From positions 1 to 11,699 of the forward strand of contig JAAEMC010000635.1 of assembly GCA_024225895.1 (NCBI GenBank): DNA of 11,699 nt, written 5' to 3'. This document shows, in pieces, positions 6,533 through 11,699 of this stretch (positions are counted from its first letter, which is position 1; each line of letters begins with the position of its first letter). The notes beneath the pieces are model-generated. The model did not search any database and had not been told where the DNA came from. It saw only the letters and a program-made list of their open reading frames with translations. This DNA comes from Desulfobacteraceae bacterium (GTDB taxonomy: Bacteria > Desulfobacterota > Desulfobacteria > Desulfobacterales > Desulfobacteraceae). The position numbers and the translations under genes were made by a program.

Positions 6533-6550
6533 GGGCAATAATGGTACCAA
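6533..6550 (-). promoter_or_regulatory. Sigma-54 (-24/-12) promoter of the surface-protein operon
   Basis: The minus strand reads TTGGTACCATTATTGCCC, matching the RpoN consensus TGGYAC-N5-TTGC with exactly 10 bases between the invariant GG (complement of 6548-6547) and GC (complement of 6536-6535). Transcription should start near 6523, leaving a leader of about 57 bases before the TTG start of the PKD gene. It overlaps the extreme 5' end of an artefactual N-terminal extension of that gene. Confidence 0.75.
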
Positions 6551-6673
6551 CCCTTAAATAAAACTTATAACCGACTGAAATCACTTGGGATATTCATTTG
6601 ACTCAGTAACAGATGATCAAAAAATCCATAAAAAGAAACCATTGCGTGGTATCCAATGCAGGATTTCGCATAC

Positions 6674-6697
6674 ACATAACAGGGGCATCCCTTATGT
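6674..6697. repeat. Dyad ACATAA ... TTATGT with inner GGG/CCC
   Basis: ACATAA (6674-6679) and TTATGT (6692-6697) are perfect complements over a 12-base gap; inside, AGGG and CCCT can extend pairing after a 2-base bulge. It lies about 150-170 bases upstream of the predicted operon transcription start, a normal place for a sigma-54 enhancer site. A hairpin role is the alternative, since T-rich sequence follows on the plus strand. Confidence 0.5.
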
Positions 6698-6749
6698 TTT
6701 AATATGATTTTTTAATTTGAAAAATGTGTAAAGAAGCCACAATAAAGGC

Positions 6750-6780
6750 AGGTGGCTGTGTTTTGACCTTAACACCACCT
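6750..6780. repeat. Long dyad AGGTGG-CTG-TGTT ... AACACCACCT
   Basis: AGGTGG (6750-6755) and TGTT (6759-6762) pair with AACACCACCT (6771-6780): a 10-bp stem with one 3-base bulge and an 8-base loop. It sits between the two sigma-54 promoters, about 210 bases upstream of the rightward start and about 240 from the leftward one. It could be an activator-binding site serving both promoters or a transcript hairpin; the sequence alone does not decide. Confidence 0.5.
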
Positions 6781-6961
6781 AATGTTGTAAAATTCCTTCA
6801 CCGCAAAGGCCATGATCATTAGTTTTTAGGTTTTTTGCCCTGGTTTCGGCTGAAAACATCCCTTTCCAGACATGAAAGCCTCAAAAAAACCCCATCTATT
6901 TTAACAACAATTTTTAAGATAACTAATTATAATTATTGATAATTTTATTAAAAGGTTAGCT

Positions 6962-6978
6962 TGGCATACCCATTGCAA
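6962..6978 (+). promoter_or_regulatory. Sigma-54 (-24/-12) promoter of the diguanylate cyclase gene
   Basis: TTGGCATACCCATTGCAA (6961-6978) fits TGGCAY-N5-TTGCA, with exactly 10 bases between GG (6963-6964) and GC (6975-6976). The predicted transcription start is near 6988, giving a leader of about 37 bases that contains the Shine-Dalgarno AAGGAG (7011-7016). Confidence 0.85.
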
Positions 6979-7024
6979 TATAAATATGAAAGGAAAGTGA
7001 ATTAACTATTAAGGAGAGCATACC

Positions 7025-8101
7025 ATGACTTTATTGCGCAAAGTATCCCACACTGCATCTTCCCTGTTCTACACAATTCCGGGATCTTCTGATACAAAAG
7101 CGGACCACGAAAAGCTCAGCCACTACATTGTTAATATAAACCAGAAGAAATCTCTGCCAAAAATCCTGGAACAGACTGCACTATGCCTTAATGAAATTAT
7201 TAAAGACAGACTGGTTGCTGTGGTTATAAAAAAAGGTCACCAACTGGATGTATGGATTGATCCCATGGCTGGAAAATCCTCCATCAGTAAAATCATCACC
7301 AAGGATTTTTGTTTAACTGATAAAGATCAGCCCAATTATGAATACATCAACTCATATCCGGGTGCGCCCCAAAAACGTATGATAATGAACAATTTATTTT
7401 CCCACGAAATATACCGGGAAAAAATATTTTTCAAAATTTACACGCTGCCAGGCCGGAAACGGTACATTCAACACACTGAAATAAGCAAACTGATCTTTCA
7501 AAGCGCTTGTATTGCCATCTCCACACGAATCCTGATTAATAATCTGTCCAATGCAGCCGTCATTGATCCTTTGACAGGCTGTTATAATAGAAGAGAATTT
7601 GAAAATCAGTTAAAAAGAAGTATTTCAGGGGCCATCCGCCATAAGCATGACCTATCTGTTTTCATGTTTGATCTGGATCACTTTAAACATGTTAACGATC
7701 AATATGGCCACCTAGCAGGAGATGATGTTTTAAAAAATATCGCCTCAATTGTTCAAAGCGGAATCAGAAAAGGGGATATTTTAGCACGGTATGGGGGAGA
7801 AGAATTTATTGCGATTCTGCCCGAAACCGGGAAAAAGAAAGCATTGGAGCTGGCCGAACGGCTGAGAATACAAATTTCAAAAAAAGTTACCCAGTACAAT
7901 GGTCACCAGATCAAAGTTACGGCAAGTTTCGGAGTCACACAAATGGACCCGCGGTTTAAGGACATGAAACACATTATTCAAAATGCCGATGACATGCTTT
8001 ATAAAGCAAAAGTGAAAGGCCGGAATATGATAATGCCCGGTCTGTTTAAAATAGTAGCATCTGAATCAAACCCTTTGCTGACAAAAAGTAAAATCAGTTA
8101 A
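7025..8101 (+). CDS. Diguanylate cyclase (GGDEF protein with degenerate sensor-like N-terminus), 358 aa
   Basis: The enzyme should join two GTP into cyclic di-GMP in the cytoplasm. Residues about 180-338 form a full GGDEF domain: it opens DPLTGCYNRREF, has the metal-binding FDLDHFK (215-221) and GDD segment, and carries the active-site motif GGEEF at 257-261. The product-inhibition site RxxD is intact as RKGD (248-251), five residues before the motif, so feedback control is likely. Residues 1-179 have no transmembrane helix or signal peptide; the segment SLPKILEQTALCLNEIIKDR followed by a strand VAVVIKK resembles a degenerate GAF-type sensor, but this is tentative. The ATG has AAGGAG 8 bases upstream. 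It is a single-gene unit behind a sigma-54 promoter, divergent from the surface operon, which suggests the two are co-regulated. A MITE-like element lies 17 bases after its stop. Confidence 0.9.
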   Translation: MTLLRKVSHTASSLFYTIPGSSDTKADHEKLSHYIVNINQKKSLPKILEQTALCLNEIIKDRLVAVVIKKGHQLDVWIDPMAGKSSISKIITKDFCLTDKDQPNYEYINSYPGAPQKRMIMNNLFSHEIYREKIFFKIYTLPGRKRYIQHTEISKLIFQSACIAISTRILINNLSNAAVIDPLTGCYNRREFENQLKRSISGAIRHKHDLSVFMFDLDHFKHVNDQYGHLAGDDVLKNIASIVQSGIRKGDILARYGGEEFIAILPETGKKKALELAERLRIQISKKVTQYNGHQIKVTASFGVTQMDPRFKDMKHIIQNADDMLYKAKVKGRNMIMPGLFKIVASESNPLLTKSKIS

Positions 8102-8118
8102 TTAAAATGAATTCATCT

Positions 8119-8478
8119 TGTGAAGGTTTTTTCATACATTCCCATCACCCCTCAAGTAATTTTCAAAATATTGTTTCAATGGAGGCCGCTTTTAATATGT
8201 TCAATATTGGATCAAAAGAGACGCTTGTGCTTTGGATTTGACTAATTTAAATAGATACTATCAAGGCTGGATGCCAAAGGTGATTGCTTTTAGGGAAGTG
8301 GTTGCTTTTAGGATCAATAAAACCAAAGCCAAAGCAAGTTCTTTTGATTTGAAATGCTGTTTAAAAGTATTGGAACCCGATTTTGAGAGTCGCTGTTACT
8401 TTAGTAGCCTGATTCTTAGTATAGCTCACATTAATCTGCAAGACACACCTGCCATAAGTGTATGAAAAAACCTTCACA
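8119..8478. mobile_element. MITE-like element with 20-bp perfect terminal inverted repeats (about 360 bp)
   Basis: TGTGAAGGTTTTTTCATACA at 8119-8138 is exactly complementary to 8459-8478, and one further base pair matches beyond a mismatch on each side (8117 with 8480). The interior of about 320 bases carries no full transposase. It does have an open frame of 77 codons from a weak TTG (8232-8465), with no Shine-Dalgarno and no recognised domain, whose stop lies in the right repeat. A clean target-site duplication is not obvious. Size, long identical ends and position in a convergent intergenic gap suit a non-autonomous miniature element or an internally deleted insertion sequence. The IS family cannot be named from the ends alone. 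Confidence 0.7.
8280..8312 (+). repeat. 18-bp-period tandem duplication inside the MITE-like element
   Basis: GTGATTGCTTTTAGG (8280-8294) recurs as GTGGTTGCTTTTAGG (8298-8312), 18 bases later with one mismatch. In the 77-codon frame it gives VIAFRE then VVAFRI. It looks like a local duplication in non-coding or decayed sequence. Confidence 0.6.
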
Positions 8479-8536
8479 GGCTTCAATAATGTTGTTTAAA
8501 TCAGGAAAAAATTCAGAAATAACAATACTTTAACCC

Positions 8537-8554
8537 TGTAGTGAATTCCCTACA
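8537..8554 (-). terminator. Small hairpin at the end of the GlrR-like operon
   Basis: TGTAG (8537-8541) and CTACA (8550-8554) pair over an 8-base loop containing GAATTC, directly after the stop of the response-regulator gene. No tight T-run follows on the minus strand, so terminator function is uncertain. Confidence 0.3.
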
Positions 8555-9913
8555 CTAAGATCGAAACTCATCAATTTCAAGGCTGTACTTTTTCATCAGA
8601 CCATAAAAATCCGCCCGGTATTTCCCGGCAAATTTAGCTGCCTGGCTGACATTCCCCTCGGTCAGTTGAAGCAATTTTCGAACATATTCTTTTTCAAAAT
8701 CCTTTTTGGCCTTTTTCAGGGGTTTCAAGACATCATTTTTTGGGGCCTTATCAGGCTTATGCAAAATCAACCCTTCTTCAATCACGTCTGAATCAGTCAT
8801 GGCCACAGCATATTCCAAAACATTCTTCAGCTCCCTGACATTACCCGGCCAATCGTATTGAAGGATTTTATTCATGGCTGCTTCTGACAATTTCCTTACC
8901 TTTTTTTGCATGGACTTGGCATATGTTTTGAGAAAATAATCTGCCAGATGGGGAATACATGCCAGTCGTTCCCGTAAAGGCGGAATCTCGATGGGAATAA
9001 CATGGATACGGTAAAACAGGTCCTCTCTGAAATTTGCCCGGGCAACTTCAGCGGTAAGATCCTTATTTGTAGCCGCAATAATCCGTGTGTCCAGTTCAAT
9101 TGTCTTATTGCTTCCCAAAGGATAGAACTCATTTTCCTGGAGGACCCGCAAAAGCTTTACCTGCATTGTAATTGGTATTTCAGAAACCTCATCAAAGAAA
9201 AAGGTTCCTTTCTGGGCTTTTGCAAGAAAACCGGCTTTGGATTTGGCAGCTCCGGTAAACGCCCCCTTTTCATATCCGAACAATTCACTTTCAAAAAGGT
9301 TTTCCGGGAGGGCAGCACAATTTACGGCAACAAAGGGATGGTCGCATCGGGAGCTTGCCAGATGGACTGACTTTGCAATCAATTCTTTTCCAGTCCCGCT
9401 TTCGCCGGAAATCAAGACGGTGGAGTCTGTGACGGCAGCCTGTTTAACAAGCTTGAGCACCTGCATCATGGACTCGCTCCTGCAGATAATGTTCTTAAAA
9501 CCTAACTGATTAGAGACCATACTGCGAAGGTTCTCCACTTCACGAGATAGCCGGCTTTTCTCAAGACAATTTTTTACCTGAATCATCAACTCCGTATCAT
9601 CAAACGGCTTGGTTAAATAGGTAAAAGCGCCCTTGTCCATTGCGGATACCGCATTCTCAATGGTGCCGTATGCCGTGAGGATAATCACCTGGATCTCGGG
9701 CATGATGCTTTTTAGTTTTTCCATGAGGATAACACCATTGCCGTCCTCAAGCTTGAAATCTAAAAGAGCCAGATCAAACAGGGTATCCTGGGCGATTTGA
9801 ATCGCATCTTCCATGCCTAATGCCATCCAGACATCAAATCCCTCAGCTTCAAGCCTCATTTTAAGTACCTTTAAAATTGAGGCATCATCATCAACGACTA
9901 AAATTCTATTCAT
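8555..9913 (-). CDS. glrR: GlrR/QseF-like sigma-54-dependent response regulator, 452 aa
   Basis: This NtrC-family activator has three domains. The receiver (1-118) has the acidic pocket VVDDD, phospho-acceptor D52, T80 (ILTAYG) and K102 (TKPFDD). The AAA+ sigma-54 interaction domain (about 142-370) has Walker A GESGTGKE (170-177), the sigma-54-contact loop GAFTGA (217-222), Walker B FFFDE (238-242) and the arginine-bearing REDLFYRI and PPLRER segments. The Fis-type helix-turn-helix (about 405-441) reads EGNVSQAAKFAGKYRADFYGLMKK and is followed by the short tail SLEIDEFRS; this closely resembles what I recall of enterobacterial GlrR. All catalytic residues are intact, so it should drive open-complex formation by RpoN polymerase when phosphorylated. 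The ATG has AAGGGG about 7 bases upstream and overlaps the lipoprotein stop by 8 bases. The partner is presumably the kinase upstream. It might regulate the divergent sigma-54 promoters at 6533 and 6962. Confidence 0.92.
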   Translation of the reverse strand: MNRILVVDDDASILKVLKMRLEAEGFDVWMALGMEDAIQIAQDTLFDLALLDFKLEDGNGVILMEKLKSIMPEIQVIILTAYGTIENAVSAMDKGAFTYLTKPFDDTELMIQVKNCLEKSRLSREVENLRSMVSNQLGFKNIICRSESMMQVLKLVKQAAVTDSTVLISGESGTGKELIAKSVHLASSRCDHPFVAVNCAALPENLFESELFGYEKGAFTGAAKSKAGFLAKAQKGTFFFDEVSEIPITMQVKLLRVLQENEFYPLGSNKTIELDTRIIAATNKDLTAEVARANFREDLFYRIHVIPIEIPPLRERLACIPHLADYFLKTYAKSMQKKVRKLSEAAMNKILQYDWPGNVRELKNVLEYAVAMTDSDVIEEGLILHKPDKAPKNDVLKPLKKAKKDFEKEYVRKLLQLTEGNVSQAAKFAGKYRADFYGLMKKYSLEIDEFRS

Positions 9914-10523
9914 TTAAAACCCCTTGAATCCCTTTACCGGAGCTCAAATCAACCTCTTTTAACTGTTTGATCTGTTGCCGTAGTTTTTTGATATACTTTT
10001 TTAATTTGCTTTGTTCACTTATCAGGGCATTAATTTTATTTTTGTCTACTGCTATTTTCCTTTTATTTATCTTGTTCGTCCTTTTGTTGGCATTTGCCTT
10101 TTTGGCAAAGCTGCAGCTCTCCTTGAGAACCGAGAGAGTTAAACCGGAATTATGGGCGATCATGGTATGGCTTTTTTCCATCTCTATGAGTTCAAAACAG
10201 GCCATGGCCCTTTCGTAATTTTTTTTCGGATTATCCGGGTGGAGATATAAGAGTCCTTTTTGAAAGATTGCCTCCTGTTTAAATTGGGGAGGGAAGGTCT
10301 CGTAGGCTATTTTATTCTCATCCAAAGCCGCCTTAAATTCACCCTTTGAAGCATAGTCCTCAGCTTTTTTTAAAGCAGCTTTTGCCGCCTGCTCTTCAAC
10401 TGTTTCAACAGTGAATTGGGGGTAGTAGTCATGCTGGCACCCTGCAAACAGCAAGGCTGTAATCAAACAACAGGCAGGATAAATGATATTTTTGTACCTT
10501 TGGATAATTCGCTTTCCGCCCAT
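9906..10523 (-). CDS. QseG/YfhG-like lipoprotein between kinase and regulator, 205 aa
   Basis: The ATG at 10523-10521 has AAAGGAG about 5 bases upstream. Residues 1-29 form a lipoprotein signal: basic start, hydrophobic run, lipobox LFAGC with acylated C29. The residue after the cysteine is Gln, not Asp, so sorting to the outer membrane is expected. Residues about 40-125 are helical and resemble tetratricopeptide-like repeats (AEDYASKGEFKAALDENKIAY); residues about 140-197 are Lys/Asn-rich and predicted to be coiled coil (SKLKKYIKKLRQQIKQL). In enterobacteria the gene between glrK and glrR encodes the outer-membrane lipoprotein QseG (YfhG), which contacts the kinase. The position, size and coiled coil match, but I see no clear sequence identity. 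It overlaps the kinase gene by 61 bases and the regulator gene by 8. Confidence 0.75.
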   Translation of the reverse strand: MGGKRIIQRYKNIIYPACCLITALLFAGCQHDYYPQFTVETVEEQAAKAALKKAEDYASKGEFKAALDENKIAYETFPPQFKQEAIFQKGLLYLHPDNPKKNYERAMACFELIEMEKSHTMIAHNSGLTLSVLKESCSFAKKANANKRTNKINKRKIAVDKNKINALISEQSKLKKYIKKLRQQIKQLKEVDLSSGKGIQGVLNE

Positions 10524-11699
10524 ATTTCTCCTTTATGCGCTTTAATAATATGTTTTGATATTGCAAGACCCAAGCCAGTCCCTCTTAATGTGTCGTTTCC
10601 ATTGTCAATTCGTTTAAATTTTTCAAAGATCCTGTCCAGATTCTGCTTATCAATCCCACAGCCATTATCCGACACAGAAACCTTTATCTTTTTCTTATTT
10701 TTATCTGGTTCGGTTTTGATTGTGATTATTCCTTTTTCAGGTGTATATTTCAATGCATTGGAAATTAAATTATTTATAACTTCTTCAATTCTTTTCTCAT
10801 CCAGTTTGATTTTCGGAACTCCCTTTTGGGGCGGTATCAGGGTCATCTGAATTTTTTTATTCTGGGCTGCCGGTATAAATTTATTCAGGGCATTTTGTAT
10901 GACCTTTATAATTTCGGATTTTGAAAATTCCCACTCCATTTTAAAAACTTCCATTTTGGAAAGATCAAGAATTCTTTCAATGGATTTTATCAAGCGGTCA
11001 CACTCGGTAAGGATTAATACCGATAATTCTTTTTCCTTTTGGGGATCTGAAGAAAAAAGTTTCATATTCAGCATGCTTCCGGCTTCTTTGATAGATGTCA
11101 CAGGTGTTCTCAGTTCATGGGAAAAATGACTGATAAAATCTGTTTTCATTACTTCAAGCTCTTTTAACCTTGTACACATCACATTAAAGTGCTGGGTTAG
11201 ATCATCTATCTCCTTGGGGGCGGCCGGATTGGAAGGAATTTGGGTAAACTGGCCCTTGGCTATTTCCCGGGTTTTCTTTTCCAAAAGAAAAATGGAATTG
11301 GTGATGGCCCTTGTATTTAAAACAGAGAGTAAAACCCCCAGTACAATTGCCACAATGGTAATAATAATTGTCAATTGTATTGCCTTGCCGATCATCAGGC
11401 TGGAAAGTAATAGCCGTGAGTTTTTAATTTCACTTTTTACAACAATAATATGTTTTAATTTTTCACCGACATCCTTGGCCAGGCCATTTCTTTCTGCAAG
11501 GGAAACGGACGGGTCATAATCCTTTGGCGGATTCTTAATTACCTGGGCTTCCTTGGCAAATAACAGCGAATAATTCTGAAATAGCACCCGGGCTTCCTGC
11601 GCAAGTCTTTTGCCCTCGGTATCTGTCAACATACCCGCAAGAAGGTCCATCTCTTTTTCAAATGCGGTTTTCAGCTCCTTATATTTGTTATAATAATCA
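10463..11699 (-). CDS. glrK: GlrK/QseE-like sensor histidine kinase, C-terminal part (5' end beyond window)
   Basis: The frame is open to the right edge, so the N-terminus, including the first membrane helix, is missing; an internal Met at 11650 is probably not the start. The visible 411 residues run as follows: about 95 residues of helical periplasmic sensor, a transmembrane helix (IQLTIIITIVAIVLGVLLSVL), a HAMP linker, the dimerisation domain with phospho-acceptor His in SHELRTPVTSIKEA, and an ATPase domain with N box (NNLISNALKYTP), G1 (DNGCGID), F box (FEKF) and G2 (GTGLGLAISKHIIKAHKG). All key residues are present, so it should be an active membrane kinase that phosphorylates the regulator encoded two genes downstream. 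A helical periplasmic sensor, HAMP and this gene order match GlrK (QseE). The larger PrsK kinases of PEP-CTERM systems differ in architecture. Confidence 0.88.
   Translation of the reverse strand, partial: DYYNKYKELKTAFEKEMDLLAGMLTDTEGKRLAQEARVLFQNYSLLFAKEAQVIKNPPKDYDPSVSLAERNGLAKDVGEKLKHIIVVKSEIKNSRLLLSSLMIGKAIQLTIIITIVAIVLGVLLSVLNTRAITNSIFLLEKKTREIAKGQFTQIPSNPAAPKEIDDLTQHFNVMCTRLKELEVMKTDFISHFSHELRTPVTSIKEAGSMLNMKLFSSDPQKEKELSVLILTECDRLIKSIERILDLSKMEVFKMEWEFSKSEIIKVIQNALNKFIPAAQNKKIQMTLIPPQKGVPKIKLDEKRIEEVINNLISNALKYTPEKGIITIKTEPDKNKKKIKVSVSDNGCGIDKQNLDRIFEKFKRIDNGNDTLRGTGLGLAISKHIIKAHKGEIWAESELSKGTKISFILPVV

Larger units (their letters stand above)
6551..6960. promoter_or_regulatory. Divergent regulatory region between two sigma-54 promoters
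   Basis: This stretch of about 410 bases has no credible gene. It is AT-rich, especially 6890-6955, and holds several dyads (listed separately) and short inverted repeats such as CATTG/CAATG (about 6650-6668) and ACTGA/TCAGT. Upstream activator sites for a sigma-54 activator are expected 80-200 bases from each promoter and so should lie here. I searched by eye for the enterobacterial GlrR site TGTC-N10-GACA and did not find it. Confidence 0.5.

Noticed and set aside
6467..6550. N-terminal extension of the PKD-protein frame up to 6550
   Set aside because: The extra 28 codons contain the sigma-54 promoter and lack a Shine-Dalgarno, while TTG at 6466 has AAGGAGG and begins a clean signal peptide.
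6650..6672. Third sigma-54-like element (TTGGATACCACGCAA on the minus strand)
   Set aside because: Only 7 bases separate GG and GC, where 10 are required.
6740..6845. Possible c-di-GMP (GEMM) riboswitch upstream of the cyclase, suggested by AAAGGC and CGCAAAGGCC
   Set aside because: The conserved GGCAAACC and CGCAAAGCC segments are not both present in the right order on either strand, and the sequence lies upstream of the predicted transcription start.
6467..7024. Enterobacterial GlrR site TGTC-N10-GACA
   Set aside because: No TGTC occurs on the plus strand of the region, and the single GACA (near 6869) has no partner at the right spacing.
8232..8465. 77-codon open frame inside the MITE-like element as a gene
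   Set aside because: It starts with a TTG without Shine-Dalgarno, has no recognisable domain, contains an 18-bp duplication and ends within the terminal repeat; it is more likely incidental.
10463..11650. Histidine kinase starting at the internal Met at 11650
   Set aside because: The frame continues unbroken to the right edge, and a GlrK-type kinase needs an N-terminal membrane helix that lies beyond it.
1..11699. CRISPR array, tRNA or rRNA genes
   Set aside because: No regularly spaced repeats with unique spacers and no tRNA- or rRNA-like segments were seen on either strand.

Overview
The window looks like a chromosomal segment of a Gram-negative, fairly AT-rich deltaproteobacterium, most likely a sulfate reducer of the Desulfobacterales. 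The grounds are its mix of PEP-CTERM-type sorting tails, EF-hand/dockerin loops, sigma-54 promoters and an outer-membrane beta-barrel protein. That assignment is inference from gene content; there is no rRNA or other taxonomic marker.

Layout. Positions 1-453 hold the start of an outer-membrane beta-barrel protein (minus strand, cut by the window edge). A small CxxC zinc-ribbon protein follows (600-797, minus), whose stop codon lies in a 12-bp tandem repeat. After a palindromic dispersed-type repeat (901-930) and a probable terminator hairpin (955-973) comes a five-gene minus-strand operon, in transcription order: a secreted PKD-domain protein with an EF-hand loop inserted in its second PKD domain (6466-5231), a cohesin-plus-dockerin protein (5167-4421), a short PEP-CTERM-type protein (4402-3881), a 720-residue exported multidomain protein with two FN3 domains, a DNRLRE/CBM96-like domain and a terminal EF-hand loop (3884-1722), and a VPLPA-CTERM-like protein (1694-987). 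Positions 6467-7024 form a divergent regulatory region with a good sigma-54 (-24/-12) promoter pointing each way and several dyads between. The rightward promoter drives a diguanylate cyclase (7025-8101). A MITE-like element with 20-bp perfect terminal inverted repeats (8119-8478) separates this from a minus-strand operon encoding a GlrK-like histidine kinase (cut by the right edge), a QseG/YfhG-like lipoprotein and a GlrR-like sigma-54 activator (8555 to the edge).

How it may work together (inference): the kinase-lipoprotein-activator trio has the same order as glrK-qseG-glrR of enterobacteria. Its activator has an intact GAFTGA loop and so should act on sigma-54 promoters, and the only two good sigma-54 promoters I found in the window are the divergent pair close by. 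A coherent reading is an envelope-sensing circuit that switches on a c-di-GMP synthase and a set of secreted, calcium-binding, cohesin/dockerin-bearing and C-terminally sorted surface proteins together, perhaps for attachment or matrix building. No exosortase, cellulase or polysaccharide synthesis gene is in the window.
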